Of a DNA stretch of 64,000 nt, positions 1 through 13,245 are shown piece by piece. Source of the stretch: Glossina fuscipes (Eukaryota > Arthropoda > Insecta > Diptera > Glossinidae); NCBI RefSeq assembly GCF_014805625.2, contig NW_023998464.1, forward strand, positions 5,123,316-5,187,315, written 5' to 3'. Both the position numbers and the translations under genes were made by a program. Every line of letters begins with the position of its first letter. The first letter of the stretch is position 1. The notes under the pieces were generated by a model. That model worked only from the letters and a program-made list of their open reading frames with translations, made no database searches and was not told the DNA's origin.

Positions 1-2589
1 AGCGGGATACGCTTATGAACGGCCCAGCTTTGTATAAATATATTATTACATATACATTATATTGTTACGGAAATTCCACATCCAGTTCATTCCAACTAAC
101 TGATTTTCCCAAATAATGAATTCCCTAGAGAGGGAAGACCCAAGTGCGCGGCGCGTCATGCGCCTGCTGGTCGAGGAAAACGATTGGCGGGAAAGCAGGT
201 TGACGGATTAAAGATGAAACCATGAACTTAGATAATAATAACATGCTTGTAAAAATGTATATACACAGACTCTCTGCGAACGACAGAGTCAGTCGGACGA
301 GAACATTTGAGTCGAAAAGGAATATTAGAGTTGTGAAGTCGAGAGTATTGCCAAAAGAAAATGTAAATAGAGAAAGAAAAAAAATTTCTCTTAAAAAGAA
401 TATCCACGATCTAGTGATACGAACCGTATCCGAGAAAAGCGAATTTCGTAACAATATTATAAGCGGGTACGTGGACACGGTTGTTGAGTTCTTAATCGAG
501 TCAGAAATATTTTCATCAAGTTTCACCTGCTTATTCCCTTTATTTTTACGACTTCGACGATCCTACAAAAATTATAAATCCAATTGACCGATTTCTGCAA
601 AATTGGGTGCTGCCACGGCAACAGCGTTGGCGAAACAATCACAGGAAGGAAAATATTCATTGTATGTATTTAAAGGTCTTTTCATATAAGCAAAAGCCAT
701 CGACAATCTTTGGTGTCCTGTAACTGTTTGTTTCAAGCTCAAAAGTTGGAAAATGTGCAAACTAACTCGGACGGCAGACCTAATAAAGAAACATAAGGCC
801 GTTACGAAAAATGTTTTGAATTAACACAATCGGAAAAAGTATTTTTATTCTTATTCGAATTGAAATAATTTTTTTACCAAAAGTCATCGAAAACGTCAAT
901 ATTTGAGACGTCAGACTTGGACGGAGGGATATGTATGCTTTTCTTTGTTTTAATGAAAAGACAAAAGTAATTAATCGCACAGAGTAGTAGAAGCGAGATA
1001 TGCTTCCCGGCGAGCTTCGCAAACGCTCTCTTAATTGAAATGTATTTTACTTTGGTTTTTTTTTATTTAGTCTTAATGAATTTGTGAGATGTGTATACTT
1101 GTGTTTCGAATCTACAAAATGCAACTAATTAATAGGACTACTTGGTTTTCTATAAAATCTCCATTTAACGGAAATCAAATGTAAATATTCACATGTATGG
1201 GCTTAGCTTCTGAAAATGAAAGTTAAGGCATGTACGAGTATGAAGCTTAAAGTAAGTTAAGGCTGACAATGAAACCGTGTTGAATGACAAAAGCGTGTGT
1301 GGAAATGGGGAGAGGTAGGGCAAGGTAACTCACGAAAGTAATATTTTTTAGCCATCTAAAGTAGATAAGCAGCGTGTCACATATTAGTTTAATGCAAATG
1401 ATCCATTAAGGAGCTCGACGGAAATAATATAGTTGTCTGAAAATGCTCGTCATATTTCAGTTCAACATGAACGTCATACTTTGGAAATAACCTTTTAGAT
1501 AAATACAAAAAGATTCAGCAAAATTCGTCAAAGACAATCCGCAACGATTTGTAGTTGTTTTTCGTTCTTCTCCAGTGCTAAATTACGGAATATTGTATGC
1601 TATATAAAAGCAGGAATTTGAATCGACATTTGAAGAAAGCAGGTTTCGATGATATGGGAGGCAAGAGTGAAAAGAGGTAAATTAACCACAAAATTTCAAC
1701 ATAGATCATGTACGAAGAGAGCACAGCCGGCGAATACGTTCATCTAGATGATTTGTAAATTACTTTTGCGTCGGCAAAGTGCAAGTCCATCTAATAGGCG
1801 TGTCATTATTATTATCGATTAAATCCATGCCTTCATTCCTTCGGCTTCTAGCGATCGCAAAAATGATTAATCTAAGATGTTGCGATATATTTACGGATGT
1901 CAATACACTATATATGAATTTATGATTTACTCCGTAAGGAAAGATATTCAGTTTGCCTTTCGTCCCAAATGTTGGATATAAAAAACAATTAGCAACCTGG
2001 GAGCTCTCAACGGCGCACGCCAAAAAGCTTAGATGCTTGCGGGTGATGAAGGTGATATTTAAATAAAATGCGTCCACCAACCCAACCCTTTACGCTTGCT
2101 AGCATATCGCACGGTATACTAGTCCGTGTGTTCGCTCAAGAAATTTAGAAACAACCTTGAAAAATCACATATGGAATATGTATTCATTGTCTACCGGATT
2201 CAATAAAGCTGAAAACAATTCCAAACATATGCAAACATTTTCGAAACTTAGTAAGGTTGAGTTGACATAAGACAGCATTTGCGTATCGTTTCAGATTTTA
2301 TTAAATTTCGATATTATTCGGAAATCGTCTGAAGGAAGGGGGAAAAGAAGCAAAAGTGTATTTTAAATTAAGCACGATTTCCTTAGAAGTAACTGGCAAG
2401 TACTGTTGACCACTTTTTTCCATATTTGTATACAAATGCTACAGCCTCGCCCATCGCATCAAATTTTTGTACATATATTTGCTATAGTTTATGAGTAGCG
2501 AGCAAAAGACCAATTTTTCATTCGTTTCGAAAAACAGAGGTGATCTCAGTTTACGCGACGCTGTGAACGTATCTTTCGAGCGAATGCGT

Positions 2590-2806
2590 GAAAAAACTTT
2601 TGCCGAACTTAAAGTCGACAACTTCATTTTTGCGGGTAGGGGAGCGTTATTACAGACTTTACACAGACGGACATGCGGACAGATTTGATTCTGATCAAGA
2701 ATATATGTGCTTTGTGGGGTCTCTGATGCTTCCTTCTGGGCGTTACAAACTTTTTGGCGAAATGAATATACCCCTCTTTCTTCAGTGATGGGTATAGTAA
2801 ATAAAT
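2590..2806 (+). repeat. Dispersed repeat module of higher-fly type
   Basis: The stretch has a CAGACGGACATGCGGACAG segment, then GATCAAGAATATATGTG, a GGGGTCTCTGATGCTTCCTTC segment in outline, GCGTTACAAAC and a terminal ATATACCCCTCTTTC. I recognise this order as a repeat common in introns and intergenic DNA of higher flies. I cannot assign it to a named family from sequence alone. The apparent small open frames across it are by-products. Confidence 0.5.
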
Positions 2807-2929
2807 AAATGGATTTTTATTTTTCATGAGGGGTAATTCATTTATAATGAAATTTTAAACTCTACGCCAAATATGGTGTAAGGGTGGATGTACGCTATAT
2901 CTAAAAGGATTGAAGATAGATACGCCTGC

Positions 2930-3170
2930 TGTTATACCCGATCGACAGAATTACTTTTTAAATTGATTTAAGCCCGTCTATCCATTTGTCGGTCTGTCGG
3001 CCTTAATTTTTTATGTTTAATCGCAATTTTTGATGAAATCGTCCAAGAACGGAGGCTATTCTAAATGATTCGGATCGGATAATGCCTCATTTAGAAAAGT
3101 CGTTATACGAAGACCTGTATTGGGAGAGGTGATACAGGCTATTTAAGGATGAGCCGTACCCCACTGTAGT
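2930..3170 (+). repeat. Dispersed repeat, GTCTGTCGG / TTCGGATCGG type
   Basis: It begins GTTATACCCGATCGACAG and continues with CCCGTCTATCCATTTGTCGG, TCTGTCGGCC, GAACGGAGGC, ATTCGGATCGGATAATG and AAGTCGTTATACGA. The same order of blocks recurs, with divergence, near 15240-15420, 27575-27800 and 40600-40805. Function is unknown; it is probably a non-autonomous or decayed transposable element. Confidence 0.5.
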
Positions 3171-3228
3171 ATTCCCTAAAAAACTAATTAAATATTATAA
3201 TTTTCTACATTAAATAGCAATATCTTAC

Positions 3229-3418
3229 CTCCACGCGTATGGTTAGGTTGTATTCCTTTATACTTTCATAGTCTAGCGGATGATTGACTTTTATATCGGC
3301 CCAAGTGTCGCCATTGTCCGGTCTTTGTTGCAAATAAAACGTATGGAACTTGTTCGTTTGCGCCGTTGACCCAGGCATTAGACGATAGAATACTGTCGGA
3401 TTACCTTCAATGCCCGAA
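3229..3418 (-). CDS. CadN: Neural-cadherin internal exon downstream of the alternative pair
   Basis: This 190-nt coding exon of the classical-type insect N-cadherin carries one base completing a split codon plus 63 codons. The acceptor is ...TTATTTAG at 3419-3420 and the donor is GTAAGA beginning at 3228. The first base, T, completes the AG left by either upstream alternative exon to give Ser, so it fits both 13055 and 16812. The peptide begins SGIEGNPTVFYRLMPGSTAQ and ends NLTIRVE; it contains an LDYE motif (residues 48-51), the mid-domain calcium-ligand motif of cadherin repeats (usually LDRE). It lies on the cell surface and contributes to homophilic axon and synapse adhesion in flies (family knowledge). 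It ends in phase 0; the next exon lies before position 1, since I found no further DxND motif between 1 and 3228. Identity rests on recognised similarity to Drosophila CadN. Confidence 0.96.
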
Positions 3419-5901
3419 CTAAATAACAGCAGTAACATTCATATTAAAGGAAAGAAGCAAAACAAATTGTCTTAATAAACTTGAAAACTGAGGAGTAAAA
3501 ATTCGAAAAATAGTTTTAAAGCCCACTTTAAATAAAGAAAATGTTTCTCATTTGTTCAACATTTGCAATGTTTTATAGAAATTTCTTAATATAGGGAAAA
3601 TTTGCAAAAAATTTTAAGGTTTTTTTATATATATTTTCTAAATTCTTTCGTTTCTTGGTAGCAATCGTTGGAAATAAAGAGGAGACATAAATACATTCCG
3701 GATAAGCATAAGATCATCAGTCTCACGATCTGCCTACATATTATCGGAGTTTGAATACGGATAAATATTAATGCAAAGATTGAGGGCTTGGTGCTAAAGC
3801 CATCGTCACATAGCCTTACTTAGTCATGAATCCTGACGGCCTTGACAGGTCTTACGCTTGCGCAATCATTCGAAATGTCAAATATTTCATTCAAACTCCT
3901 TTTACATCAATTACAAATTTATTGATGAATTTTATGTACGAAATTACAACCAATATGTACGAAATTACAATCAATATGATAAGATAAGCTAAGACTGGCG
4001 CCAAATCGTACAAACTTCACGTTTAACTTACAAGGCCCGCTCTTATCATCAAGGAGTTAAATTTAGCCTCGCGAGATATTAAAATGGTTAGCAATTATCT
4101 CATTCAATACGACTCTTTATTTTCCTTTATTTTCAGCGTGTCAACTATGGCTTTAAAGTCTGTTTCAAAGGCTTTTACGTATTTTTAGTCAACAGAAGCA
4201 TTTTATGGAAACTTCAAAGGGCAAGAGAGAAAATTTCATTTAAATTGGATGACTTTAAGTCAAAGTTTCTCAAGGATCCAGTAAGCAAGATTTTTTTGGC
4301 ATAGTGTTGAAATTTTGGAGCCTCATTAATTGGGGGGAACTAATGTAGACTTGACAAACAATTTATTAACGCAACGGTTCGTTCAGTTGTTTTTTTGCAA
4401 AGAAAATAAGAAAGAAAGTACGTTTTTCTCCCCGGCTGGCGAATCGATGCCACAGTTGCCAATGAAAATTACAACTTGCTTTCTTCATTTCAGCACCACG
4501 GATTGATGCGTCAATCAATGTGAAACGGGAAAAAGATTACAGCCCGCCCGTTTCTGTTACCATCGAAAGATAAAAATAAACCTTGAGACATTCTTTAGTG
4601 ATTTTACACATCCTTTTAAAAAAGAAGCAAATAAAGAAGAAATTTTTGACGATAGAATGAATAAATTAGGGAGCAGACGATTTTGAAATGTAACGTCTGC
4701 ACATTGCCTTAGCGGCTTAATCCTATGTAACTCAGAAATTTGTAGAGTGATTTACGTATGTTTGTCGAGTATGATCAAAACCCTCTTGTCCAAGGCGAGA
4801 CATATTTGTATTTCTAAAAATTTAACGGCCAGAAAATTGGGGTAACCGGAGACACACACCCGAACGGCCGCACTGAACCGTACGACAAGAGCCCAATTAC
4901 CCAATTGTTACTTGGAGTAATCCCACGTTTGGCTTTATTATAACTCGCGCTATACATGTTATTACTGTACACTCTTGCATTTGGATTATCAATTCTTCCT
5001 GGATAACCGTCCAACTATTCTCCCATGGATTTTAATGCACAAGGAGCAGATATCAACCCAACATAGTCAGGCACCAAATCACACTACCATTTCTCAGGCC
5101 TACTCAATACCTCATAAGTCTATCTGTTAAATATTCACCCCCATATATAGTTCTCTTAAAGGGTTCTTTGATTAACTTGTACATAATCAATCCAGCTATG
5201 GAATTGGAGAAACGATGGAAGAAATATACTAAGGATCCGAAGGGTTGTGCTGGAAAATAAATATACTTTAGGTGACTAATTCTTGTTAATTCCTCGATAG
5301 AAGGCTAATTTTTCCGTCCTGCATATAAAGGGAACATATTTCTTATCAAATTGCTCTTAATGGGAAGGCTTCCTGCAAGTTGACCTTAACCTTATTTCTT
5401 TGCTCTTCCTCCAAGAAAATATCATTAACAAAAGCTTAAGGTGCAAATGAACAAATACTGATCAAAAGTGTTTACGAATATTTTAAATACTTAGAAAAAA
5501 AATTCCAACATTTTCTTTATTTTTAGTGAAAAACGCGTCAAACCAAACAAAATCTTCTAAAAAAATATTTTATGAAAACTTAAAAAAAAAAATTCTTGAA
5601 AAATTAAGCAAAATCAACAAAATTTTTTTCAGGAGATGATATATTAAAAAAAAAAAAGACAAAAATCAACTTTTTTTTAAAAATTAACTTTTTTTAAAAA
5701 CTTGATTTACATGCGACCATAATCAAAAGACAAAAATTTTTATATAACATTATGACGCATGGGCAAAAAAGTGTCGAAAAAATTGTGAGAAAAAAGTGCA
5801 AAAGTAATTACAACACAACATTTAGAAATGTTTTCAAAAAACTTTATACATTCTAACTTTAATACAAAATTCAAAATTTTCCCCTAAGGGGACGATAAAA
5901 A

Positions 5902-5942
<41 letters not shown>

Positions 5943-8900
5943 TCTTTTGCAAGTTTTTTTATAAAATTTTATCCGTTCAAAAACAATTTTAAAAAAGTCT
6001 GAAATGATATTAAATTTGAAATAAATAAAGAAAATTTTTTCGTGGAGATTTTTTGCTGAGACAATTTATTTCAACAATTGTTTTGAAAGGATTTATGGAA
6101 TGTTGGTAGGACTTTCATGATGATGTGTTTTCGTGTACGATGAAGTGTTTAAGCCGTAATACTATGGTTTCAAGTATAACAAAAAAAAAAAAGTCTTGGG
6201 AAACTTTTCTCTTAATATATGCCTTTAGAAGAACAAGGTGAACGATTTCTTCATTTCAGTGCTATTTGAGAAACAAAGTATAATTTTTTGTTGTTTAAAT
6301 AGTTTCTCTTAAGAAAAAAGCGAAATTTTTATTATACCCACCATCTCGAGAAAAGAAGGTGTACTACGTCTGTCAGTCCATTTGTTGCATTCAAAGATAT
6401 CAATTAAAGTGCAAGCACATCCTACATGTTTCCGGATCGAAGTCCGTCCATTCGTCCGTCTATCTCTCCATTACTTGTTGTGATCCGTAAAGCCGCAAAG
6501 CTTAAGTCGCAAACAAAGTTGAAATTTAGTAAGCATGTACATAAGAAAAAACTACACACACGCGCATACTATGTTGTTAATAAATCACTGAAAAATTCGA
6601 ACCAGAGCATATATGGAAACACGGTCGTCCATAGCTTCACTATTTAAAGTTTAAAATACACATTCGTCATTTTTAAGACTCGATGCAAAGAGAATAAGCA
6701 TCATGTTTCTTCTTGACCTTGAGCACTTGGCGATGGTGGGTATTTGAAATTCACCTTAACGTGAATGTAAATTGCTTTCTTCTTAATAAAACAATTTAAC
6801 ATATATTGCGAACAATTAAAACCATTAAAACACTGTTGCTTCCTTAAGCAAATGAGAAAAAACAAAAAAAAAAAAAAACAGTGTTAAAAAATATTTCATT
6901 TTCTTAATCCTCAAATACTTAAATTATCCAAAGCAAAAAAAAAAGGAAAAAAAAATAAAATAAACCTTAACGTTAAGTAATGTTTTCTTAAGTTTTTTAA
7001 GTGTAAGTATGCACTGTTTTCTACTCTAATGGTTGCGAGTGCTATGTTGGTTTTGAATCAGTTCTTACGGTGTTTAATATACTTATTGTAATCCTATTTT
7101 TCTTCTTTCATTTCCTAAGAATATCATTTTTTATTTATACATATATATTTTTTTTCCAACTTTAGAAATGTTTTGAAATGCTATATATGAAGTAATGGTC
7201 TACTTTAAGGTATCTAGGACCGTTGAAAAATATGTTCTTGTTTTACAATTTTCTCAAATTTAAAAAAACGTTAAAAAAAATCTTAAAAAAATTTCTAAAA
7301 ACCGTTATGCTCAAAAAGAAATGCGTATTTACTTGATTATTGTGGGTGCTAATATATTAGCTATACAAGGTGCGCAGGTGTTTAACACAATACATTAAAG
7401 AATGAAGCATACGTTTTATATTTATTGTTCGGGTTAAAGTGAAATTTTAAATAAAAAGAATATGAACCAAAAGTCAATTTAACCGATAGAGCAAGTTTTC
7501 AACGCCCGGCACCTGAGTTGCAAACACTTGCTAACGAAATTTCAGTTCATTGTTTTCATACAGTTAAAGGGGAGCGAGTACTCAACGTTTCTTGGCGAAT
7601 AACATGTATTTCAAAATCAGTACAAGTCAAGTTAATAAGGTGTTAGTTAAGTCACGCCTGTCTGCCCATTTAACGACACAAAATGCCTATGATTAGACTT
7701 TAAAGATTAGTAGCGCTATTCTTTTCGCCATTTTTATCGCGTAGACTTTTCAATGAGCAACGGTAAGATATCGAATATGCTCTCCAGTCCATTTACTTTC
7801 CTCTTAGTACGTAGGGTTTCATGAAAGTGCGCCTATGCAGACAAGACGGCTACTTTCAAGCAACTGTCCCTTTTGGGAACCCATCGCTTAAGACATCGTT
7901 CTCATTGTATTTATGCACAACTTGGAAAACTACGTAACGCACATTGAAGTTTTTCGGTTAGTTTAGATCGATTCAGTCTCACCCTACATTCATGAAACAT
8001 GTTGACCTGTTTCAAAAACAGTGAAAGCAGTCCGTATGTACGTACATATGAAGAATGCTAATATGACTTTGAGTTATATATATTTCACTAAAGTAACTCA
8101 AATTTGCGAGTAATTTTATATATAAAAAATAATAATAGAAACAAGAAGAAAGGTTTGACGATGCCTAATTGCATTTAACGACTGTCTTGTCCCCTCTGTT
8201 TCACTGCAACATCACTTTGCCCCATTCACCCTCTAGCAACTCTTCACTACTCGCTGCTACATATACATGCGATATAAATGTTTCCATATTCAAAACATGG
8301 AGCATATTAATTTGTCATTAAATTTGTAAGTCCCGGAAATACGCGGATTAGTTGTAAGACTCTGACATCGTTTGGTTACTCTGCTCTCTTGTTTATCTCT
8401 TCATCGGGCCGTGCTTCCTTTTCGAAACTCGGTTATTGGGATAAAAAAATGTGAAACTAATAAAAATTACGTTAGCAAAGTCAATAAAGTACAAGATGAA
8501 TAACTTGCGTTACGGTAGTCGGAAAAAGAAAAATATGCGGGAGATGAAGATATATTACGTCATTAGCTTTAAATTCCGTAAGTGTATTAGATCGGATTGC
8601 AGTTCTATTTAGTATTTGACTTGATTTTTCATTTAAATCGCACGGTCTTGTCTAGAGTAGTACAGCTTTCGTCTTAGGTTGGCAGCACCTGGCACTAACA
8701 TCTGTATGATATTTCATGTTTGCTTACTTTGTTCTGAAAAAGGCAATGCCTTCTACGTACGATGTAAATAAAGCATATAAGTAGGGCGTTTTCAGAACAA
8801 TGTGATTTGAATCCTTAATGAAATAGCCCCAAAAAACAAACGCAATATTGTAGATATACTGTCATGATAGGCGAGAACTAAGATTTGTCTCTCCATGAAA

Positions 8901-10109
8901 GAATATCACGAATTGTGTCACGCAAATGTTGATTAACGCGTCACGTCTTGGTCTTGGTGGATGTGTTTCACACAAAACTTCGATGTACCCTACAAATAAT
9001 TCTCTACCGTATAGTTTGTAGCATTCAAAGTATTCGCATATGTGGTTTCGTTTGCTACGGGACGTTTTTACGGGGCGAAACCGATCCATAATATAAATAT
9101 ATATATACAAATGCATATATATACATGTGTGGATGTGTGAAATTACTTCGTCCTCTTTCTAAGAGCGCATGTAAGTAGTACGATGCGGTACGGAATAAAA
9201 CTTCTTCATCTCAAAGTACTATAAAGTGTACGCAACTGTATAAGTTACATAATAAATGCTAAAACAAATACAACTTACTTTTTGGGAAGTTTGAATACGC
9301 GTAGTTTTGTTAAAAAAAAAAAAAAAACACCATTGGAGGGAAACTGTGCTTCTCTCGTTTAGATCGAAGCATCGAAGCTTTTAAATGATTACGGAGATGT
9401 GTTGAGATGCGTTGAGATGTGCAAACCCCAAACAATCTTGATGAAGAGTGGCGGAAGCCTCAATGTCGTCGATAAAAGTAACTATTCATTGCGACCCCGT
9501 TTGGCTGAACCAAGCGATCCTGGTCGGTTACGGTTGATTTTAGTCAAACAAAACAATCACTAGGGGAACCTACAAACAACATCTCATGCGAGAAGACTGG
9601 AAAAAACAGAATCAATATGCAAAAAGTCATAATTTTATAAGTTCTGTCCTTAAGTAAAAAAAAATTGTGCTTTGATACATGCAATAGGATAGTGAGCAGT
9701 CGATAATCGAACCCATTACACTGAGGAATAGACTGTGCCCTGACTTTTTGAAATAGTTCTCGAATCATGAAAATTCCGCATAACTAAATGAATGGTTTAC
9801 AAAACATTTATTTCGATTAATGTTGTTCCGGACTTTTCAAATGATCACATGCGTAAATACGATAGTTTTTAACATAAGTAAATGAAGACACAAAAGTTTA
9901 TAAACGATACTTGCAGGTATTTCGATCAGCGACATCTATTGTTGAAAATGATAAAATAATGCGAAGAAAGTGCGCGATGATTAATTTCGATAATTGTGTC
10001 TTTTCTCTACATAATCTAACAGTTTTAGTATTATTGAGTTATTCTATGTATACAGATACAAAATTGCATTTTCGACATTCATTACTTTTAAAGAAACCCA
10101 CTGGCGAAG

Positions 10110-10866
10110 CCCATTAAACAGTTTTAGAATCTTATGGTGGTGTCGCTCTATTATACCTAAATTGTCGTTTTCGTTGTCAACGGTTAAAAGTGGTGAGTTT
10201 GACGTCTGGATGGTCGCGACCCTAGCTCAATTTCTCAAAGAACTTTCAAAGAGCTTGGAAGCTGATGAATCAACTGTTTCTAGACACATACATGCGATCT
10301 GAAAGATCCCAAAGGAAGTAAGAAAGCACACCACGAGTTCATGGTCTGCAAGGCAAAAACGAAGAGTTTTCACTTGCGATAATCGCAAATGAAAATAGGC
10401 ATAGGTCAGTCCAGTAGAGCCATTCACGTCGACTTAGAAGCACCATCAAATTTTGCTGTGCATATGGTGAGATCAGCAAGTTGTACAGTACTACGAGCTG
10501 CGAAAAACAAATGAAACTGTTTTTGCAGATGTCTGCCGACGTCGGTTGGACAAGTTCAATGATGTATTGTTGCAAAAAAAAAAAAAAAACAAGCAATAGC
10601 CGTTAACAGACGCAAAGTCATCGAATGGGAAGTTCTGCCGCACAAAGCGTACTCAACTGGTATAGCGTCTTCTGATTATCGCTTGTTCAAATCGATGCAG
10701 CATGGCTTGGCGGGCATGCGATCTCGAAATGTTGAAGAAGTGCGAAAATGGGTTCATGATTGGATCACGTCTAAAACAATATCGGTTTTTCGACTCGGTT
10801 TTCGATTGTTATGTTGCCAGAAAGATGGGAGAAAATTGTAGAAAATGACGAAAAATATTTTGAATA
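10110..10866 (+). pseudogene. Decayed mariner-family transposase fragment
   Basis: Plus-strand reading with several frame changes gives KSGEFDVW near 10190, DESTVSRHIHAI (10268-10303) and RQKRRVFTCDN (10350-10382). Downstream are an LLCIW-like segment followed by an ELRKTNETVFADV-like segment (10450-10535), then EWEVLPHKAYSTGIASSDYR, RLFKSMQHGLAGM and EEVRKWVHDWI (10625-10765). These match, in order, the helix-turn-helix linker and the C-terminal part of a mariner transposase. The last catalytic Asp survives in SSDY. The first (GDEKW-type) and second (HQDNARPH-type) catalytic segments have been deleted or scrambled. Stops, frameshifts and a 16-base A run show it is non-functional. No terminal inverted repeats were found. 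A SINE follows directly. Confidence 0.8.
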
Positions 10867-10882
10867 ACATATTGTTGCAATC

Positions 10883-11055
10883 TGCATGAGTAGCCGAGTA
10901 AGCATAGAATCGCGACTAACAACTGAATGGTCGCGGGTTTAAATCTTAAGCGCGGTAGACTTTTTAATGCAGGCGAGCATATAATCTAAGTCTTTGAGTC
11001 CATATTTTGCAAATTTATTTACAAAATACGTAGACAATAAATAAATATATAAATC
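10883..11055 (+). mobile_element. tRNA-derived SINE, copy 1
   Basis: The head holds a box-A-like TAGCCGAGTAAG (10891-10902) and a box-B-like GGGTTTAAATC (10935-10945), separated by a hairpin CGCGACTA ... TGGTCGCG that resembles an anticodon stem. Then follows the family body GCGCGGTAGACTTTTTAA and an A/T-rich tail. It aligns with the complete copy at 53428-53606. The 5' end abuts a mariner fossil; target-site duplications are not clear. Confidence 0.7.
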
Positions 11056-11307
11056 GCAATAAATGACTTTTTCCAGTGATAAAATGATTAGAATACATGA
11101 AAGCGCCTATTATTACTACTAATTTAATAGTATAGGATCAACCTTGTTGTGGTTCCAAAACTATAGGTAAACAAAGCACACTTTGGATTGAGATTTGGAT
11201 CAATTTTTTCTCCAATACGTTGTTTGAATCTTTCCGTTATTTATGGGATGCAATATATATATATATCTTCATGTTTCAATGCAATGCACTTAAGTTCGAC
11301 TTTTGGT

Positions 11308-11402
11308 GGTCTGGGATATTTATTGTCTGGGAATTTACGGTCAGGGATATGCATGGTCTGGGAATTTATGGTTCGGGATATTTATGGTCGGGGGGATATT
11401 TT
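11308..11402 (+). repeat. 16-bp minisatellite, about six units
   Basis: Six consecutive 15-16-bp units follow the pattern GGTCTGGGATATTTAT, alternating with GTCTGGGAATTTATG and a GTCAGGGATATGCATG variant. The array is G-rich on the plus strand inside an otherwise AT-rich intron and keeps three overlapping frames open by periodicity, so the open frames there are not genes. Confidence 0.85.
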
Positions 11403-13054
11403 CTGTGAGTCAAGTATGCGAAAGTAGTATATTGCTAACCCAACAAGGTAAAAGAGTTGCCTATTTAATTATTCTTAACACCACTGGACTTTTCACTTTG
11501 AAATTATATTGGAGCATTAGCTTACCCCAATAATTCACGAACTCGTAACGACCTTATTCATCGGGATTATTTTTCATAATTATTAGTGTCATTGGTGAAA
11601 TAAGAAGAGATTGGGGTGGAAAATGGCAAAAATTGTGGTTCCAGGATGGAGCTTTTATAGATGTCCAGAGGTGACCATTTACATGAAATAGTTTTTAAAT
11701 GGAAATGGCATGAAATAATAGCTAAAATAAAAGGAAGTTAATGCTGATATCTATTGTCGTTTAGTGTTTACCAAAAACCAAAAACGAAAGCGCTTGGTTG
11801 ACGACGCTATGTTTTCCTACGTAGTTTCGAGGCATCCCGTATGTTCTTGATTAGATATTATCAGTCTTTTTGCCTTTGTCCATCTGTTTGGGTTCTCATA
11901 GCCGTAATATCGCAAACGTATATGTTAGTAAGAAGATATCAAGAAACGCCTTTTAAAGCATCCTCCTTATATCATATTTTAGTGCACAGCGGAGTGACTT
12001 TTAACTTTTGTCATTGGTAATAATTATACATTCCGACAAAGGGGGAGAAGTGAATAGTGGGCAAAGAAAACATAATGAAGTTAACTTGATGTGGTAATGA
12101 TGTTAGTCTACAATGCTAATGTTGATATATAGTACACTGGTGCGTTTTAATCTATATATAGTGTATTAATGTGAACTAAAGCTAAACAAGGTGAGTGAGT
12201 GCATTATATGACTGAAGGAACGAACATTTTTACAGTAGAAAAATATATTTACACATTCACTTTAGATATATATACTTACACATGTACATACATATGTATA
12301 TACATATACAAATACATTCATGTATATATGTCTGAGTATTAAAATAGTATACGTCCTTATTATGATGATGTGTGAAGGTTGGTGCATATGAAACGTGACT
12401 ATGTGTTGGTAAACTGCACATAACAAACACGAGTGCAAATGACATCAACTAATATAGTGTAATATAACGGGGGAAGGTGTTGAATGGGTGCAAAGTGGTC
12501 AGCGGAAGGAGAAAAGAGGTCGGATTTTTTTTTTTTTTTTTTAAGAACAAAAGCATTTCTAAATGAAAAGCAATATACAGAGTAGTCACTAACATAAATA
12601 TTTGATCAAACGAAACATGAGAAATGTTTAAAATTTTTCTCTTTTGTCTTTATGGATATGACATAAATTCCAGCTTTCATTGAATAATATTTACTTTCGT
12701 TTAATTAAATGAAATGTAATGCTGTCGTCTATTACAGAGTATGTGTGCAGATGATCAAACGACAGCTATGAAGTTAGTCATTCAAACATTTCTTTTTTAC
12801 AAATCTATCTAAAATCAAATAAAGCCGTAATTGTTTTACATATATAAAAACAGAATTTAATTTTTTTTTGTTTCAAAATTTATATAAAAAAATAAACAAA
12901 CTAAATTAGACTAAAAAAATTATGCAATTAAATATAATAACATTAAAGAAGGATTCTCACAAAAATCAAAAAATTTTTTTCATTGAGAAAAAGAAATAAT
13001 TTTTTAAATATTTGCATTTCTATATAATATTTTTTTTTTTTATAAATAACAGAC

Positions 13055-13245
13055 CTGGCTTTGATCGAGACGACTTTGCCGCCAACGGGCATATTTTCCT
13101 TGACATAAATGGGACCATAAACGGTATTATCCCAGACTGGTGGGTTATTGGCGCGATCGACCACATCAATTTGCACCTCTACGGTACGTGATAAAGGCGG
13201 ATAACCTTTGTCTTGAGCCATCGCCTCTAATTTATAGGTCTCGCG
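13055..13245 (-). CDS. CadN: Neural-cadherin mutually exclusive exon, 3' (distal) copy
   Basis: This 191-nt exon has 63 codons plus AG of a split codon. It starts RETYKLEAMAQDKGYPP, has VVDRANNPPVW at the domain linker and ends VVSIKA. Joined to the exon ending PLD at 23302, it completes an LDRE calcium motif; joined to 3418 it gives an Ser. Its sister exon at 16812-17002 has the same length, the same phases and 32/63 identical residues, so only one can be used per transcript. The donor is GTCTGT, and the acceptor (ATATAG) is preceded by an A-rich tract (AACAACAAC, AAATAAATAAAT) with hardly any pyrimidines. Drosophila CadN is known to have three alternative exon pairs (7a/7b, 13a/13b, 18a/18b); I believe this is the exon-7 pair but have not verified the numbering. 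Confidence 0.95.

Larger units (their letters stand above)
1..3228 (-). other. CadN intron (partial): repeats only
   Basis: This intronic sequence lies downstream of the exon ending at 3229. It holds a dispersed-repeat module near 2590-2806 and another near 2930-3170, described separately. An open frame of 121 codons on the plus strand at 222-587 has no recognisable motif. I see no DVND, LDRE or other cadherin motif, so the next CadN exon is outside the window. Confidence 0.7.
3419..13054 (-). other. 9.6-kb CadN intron
   Basis: This is the intron between the distal alternative exon and exon 3229-3418. It is AT-rich, with a TA microsatellite at 5905-5938 and many A or T runs. Recognised inserts are a mariner fossil (10110-10866), a SINE (10883-11055) and a 16-bp minisatellite (11308-11402). 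The stretch 3950-3985 has a small direct duplication of TACGAAATTACAA. A dispersed repeat with GTCCATCTGTTTGGG occurs near 11820-12020. Other open frames here (for example 8862-9116 minus and 9544-9768 minus) have no motif I recognise. Confidence 0.85.

Noticed and set aside
222..587. Plus-strand 121-codon open frame rich in Arg, Lys and Asn
   Set aside because: No motif, domain or signal recognised. It lies in the intron of a minus-strand gene, and a frame of this length is expected by chance in such a long window.
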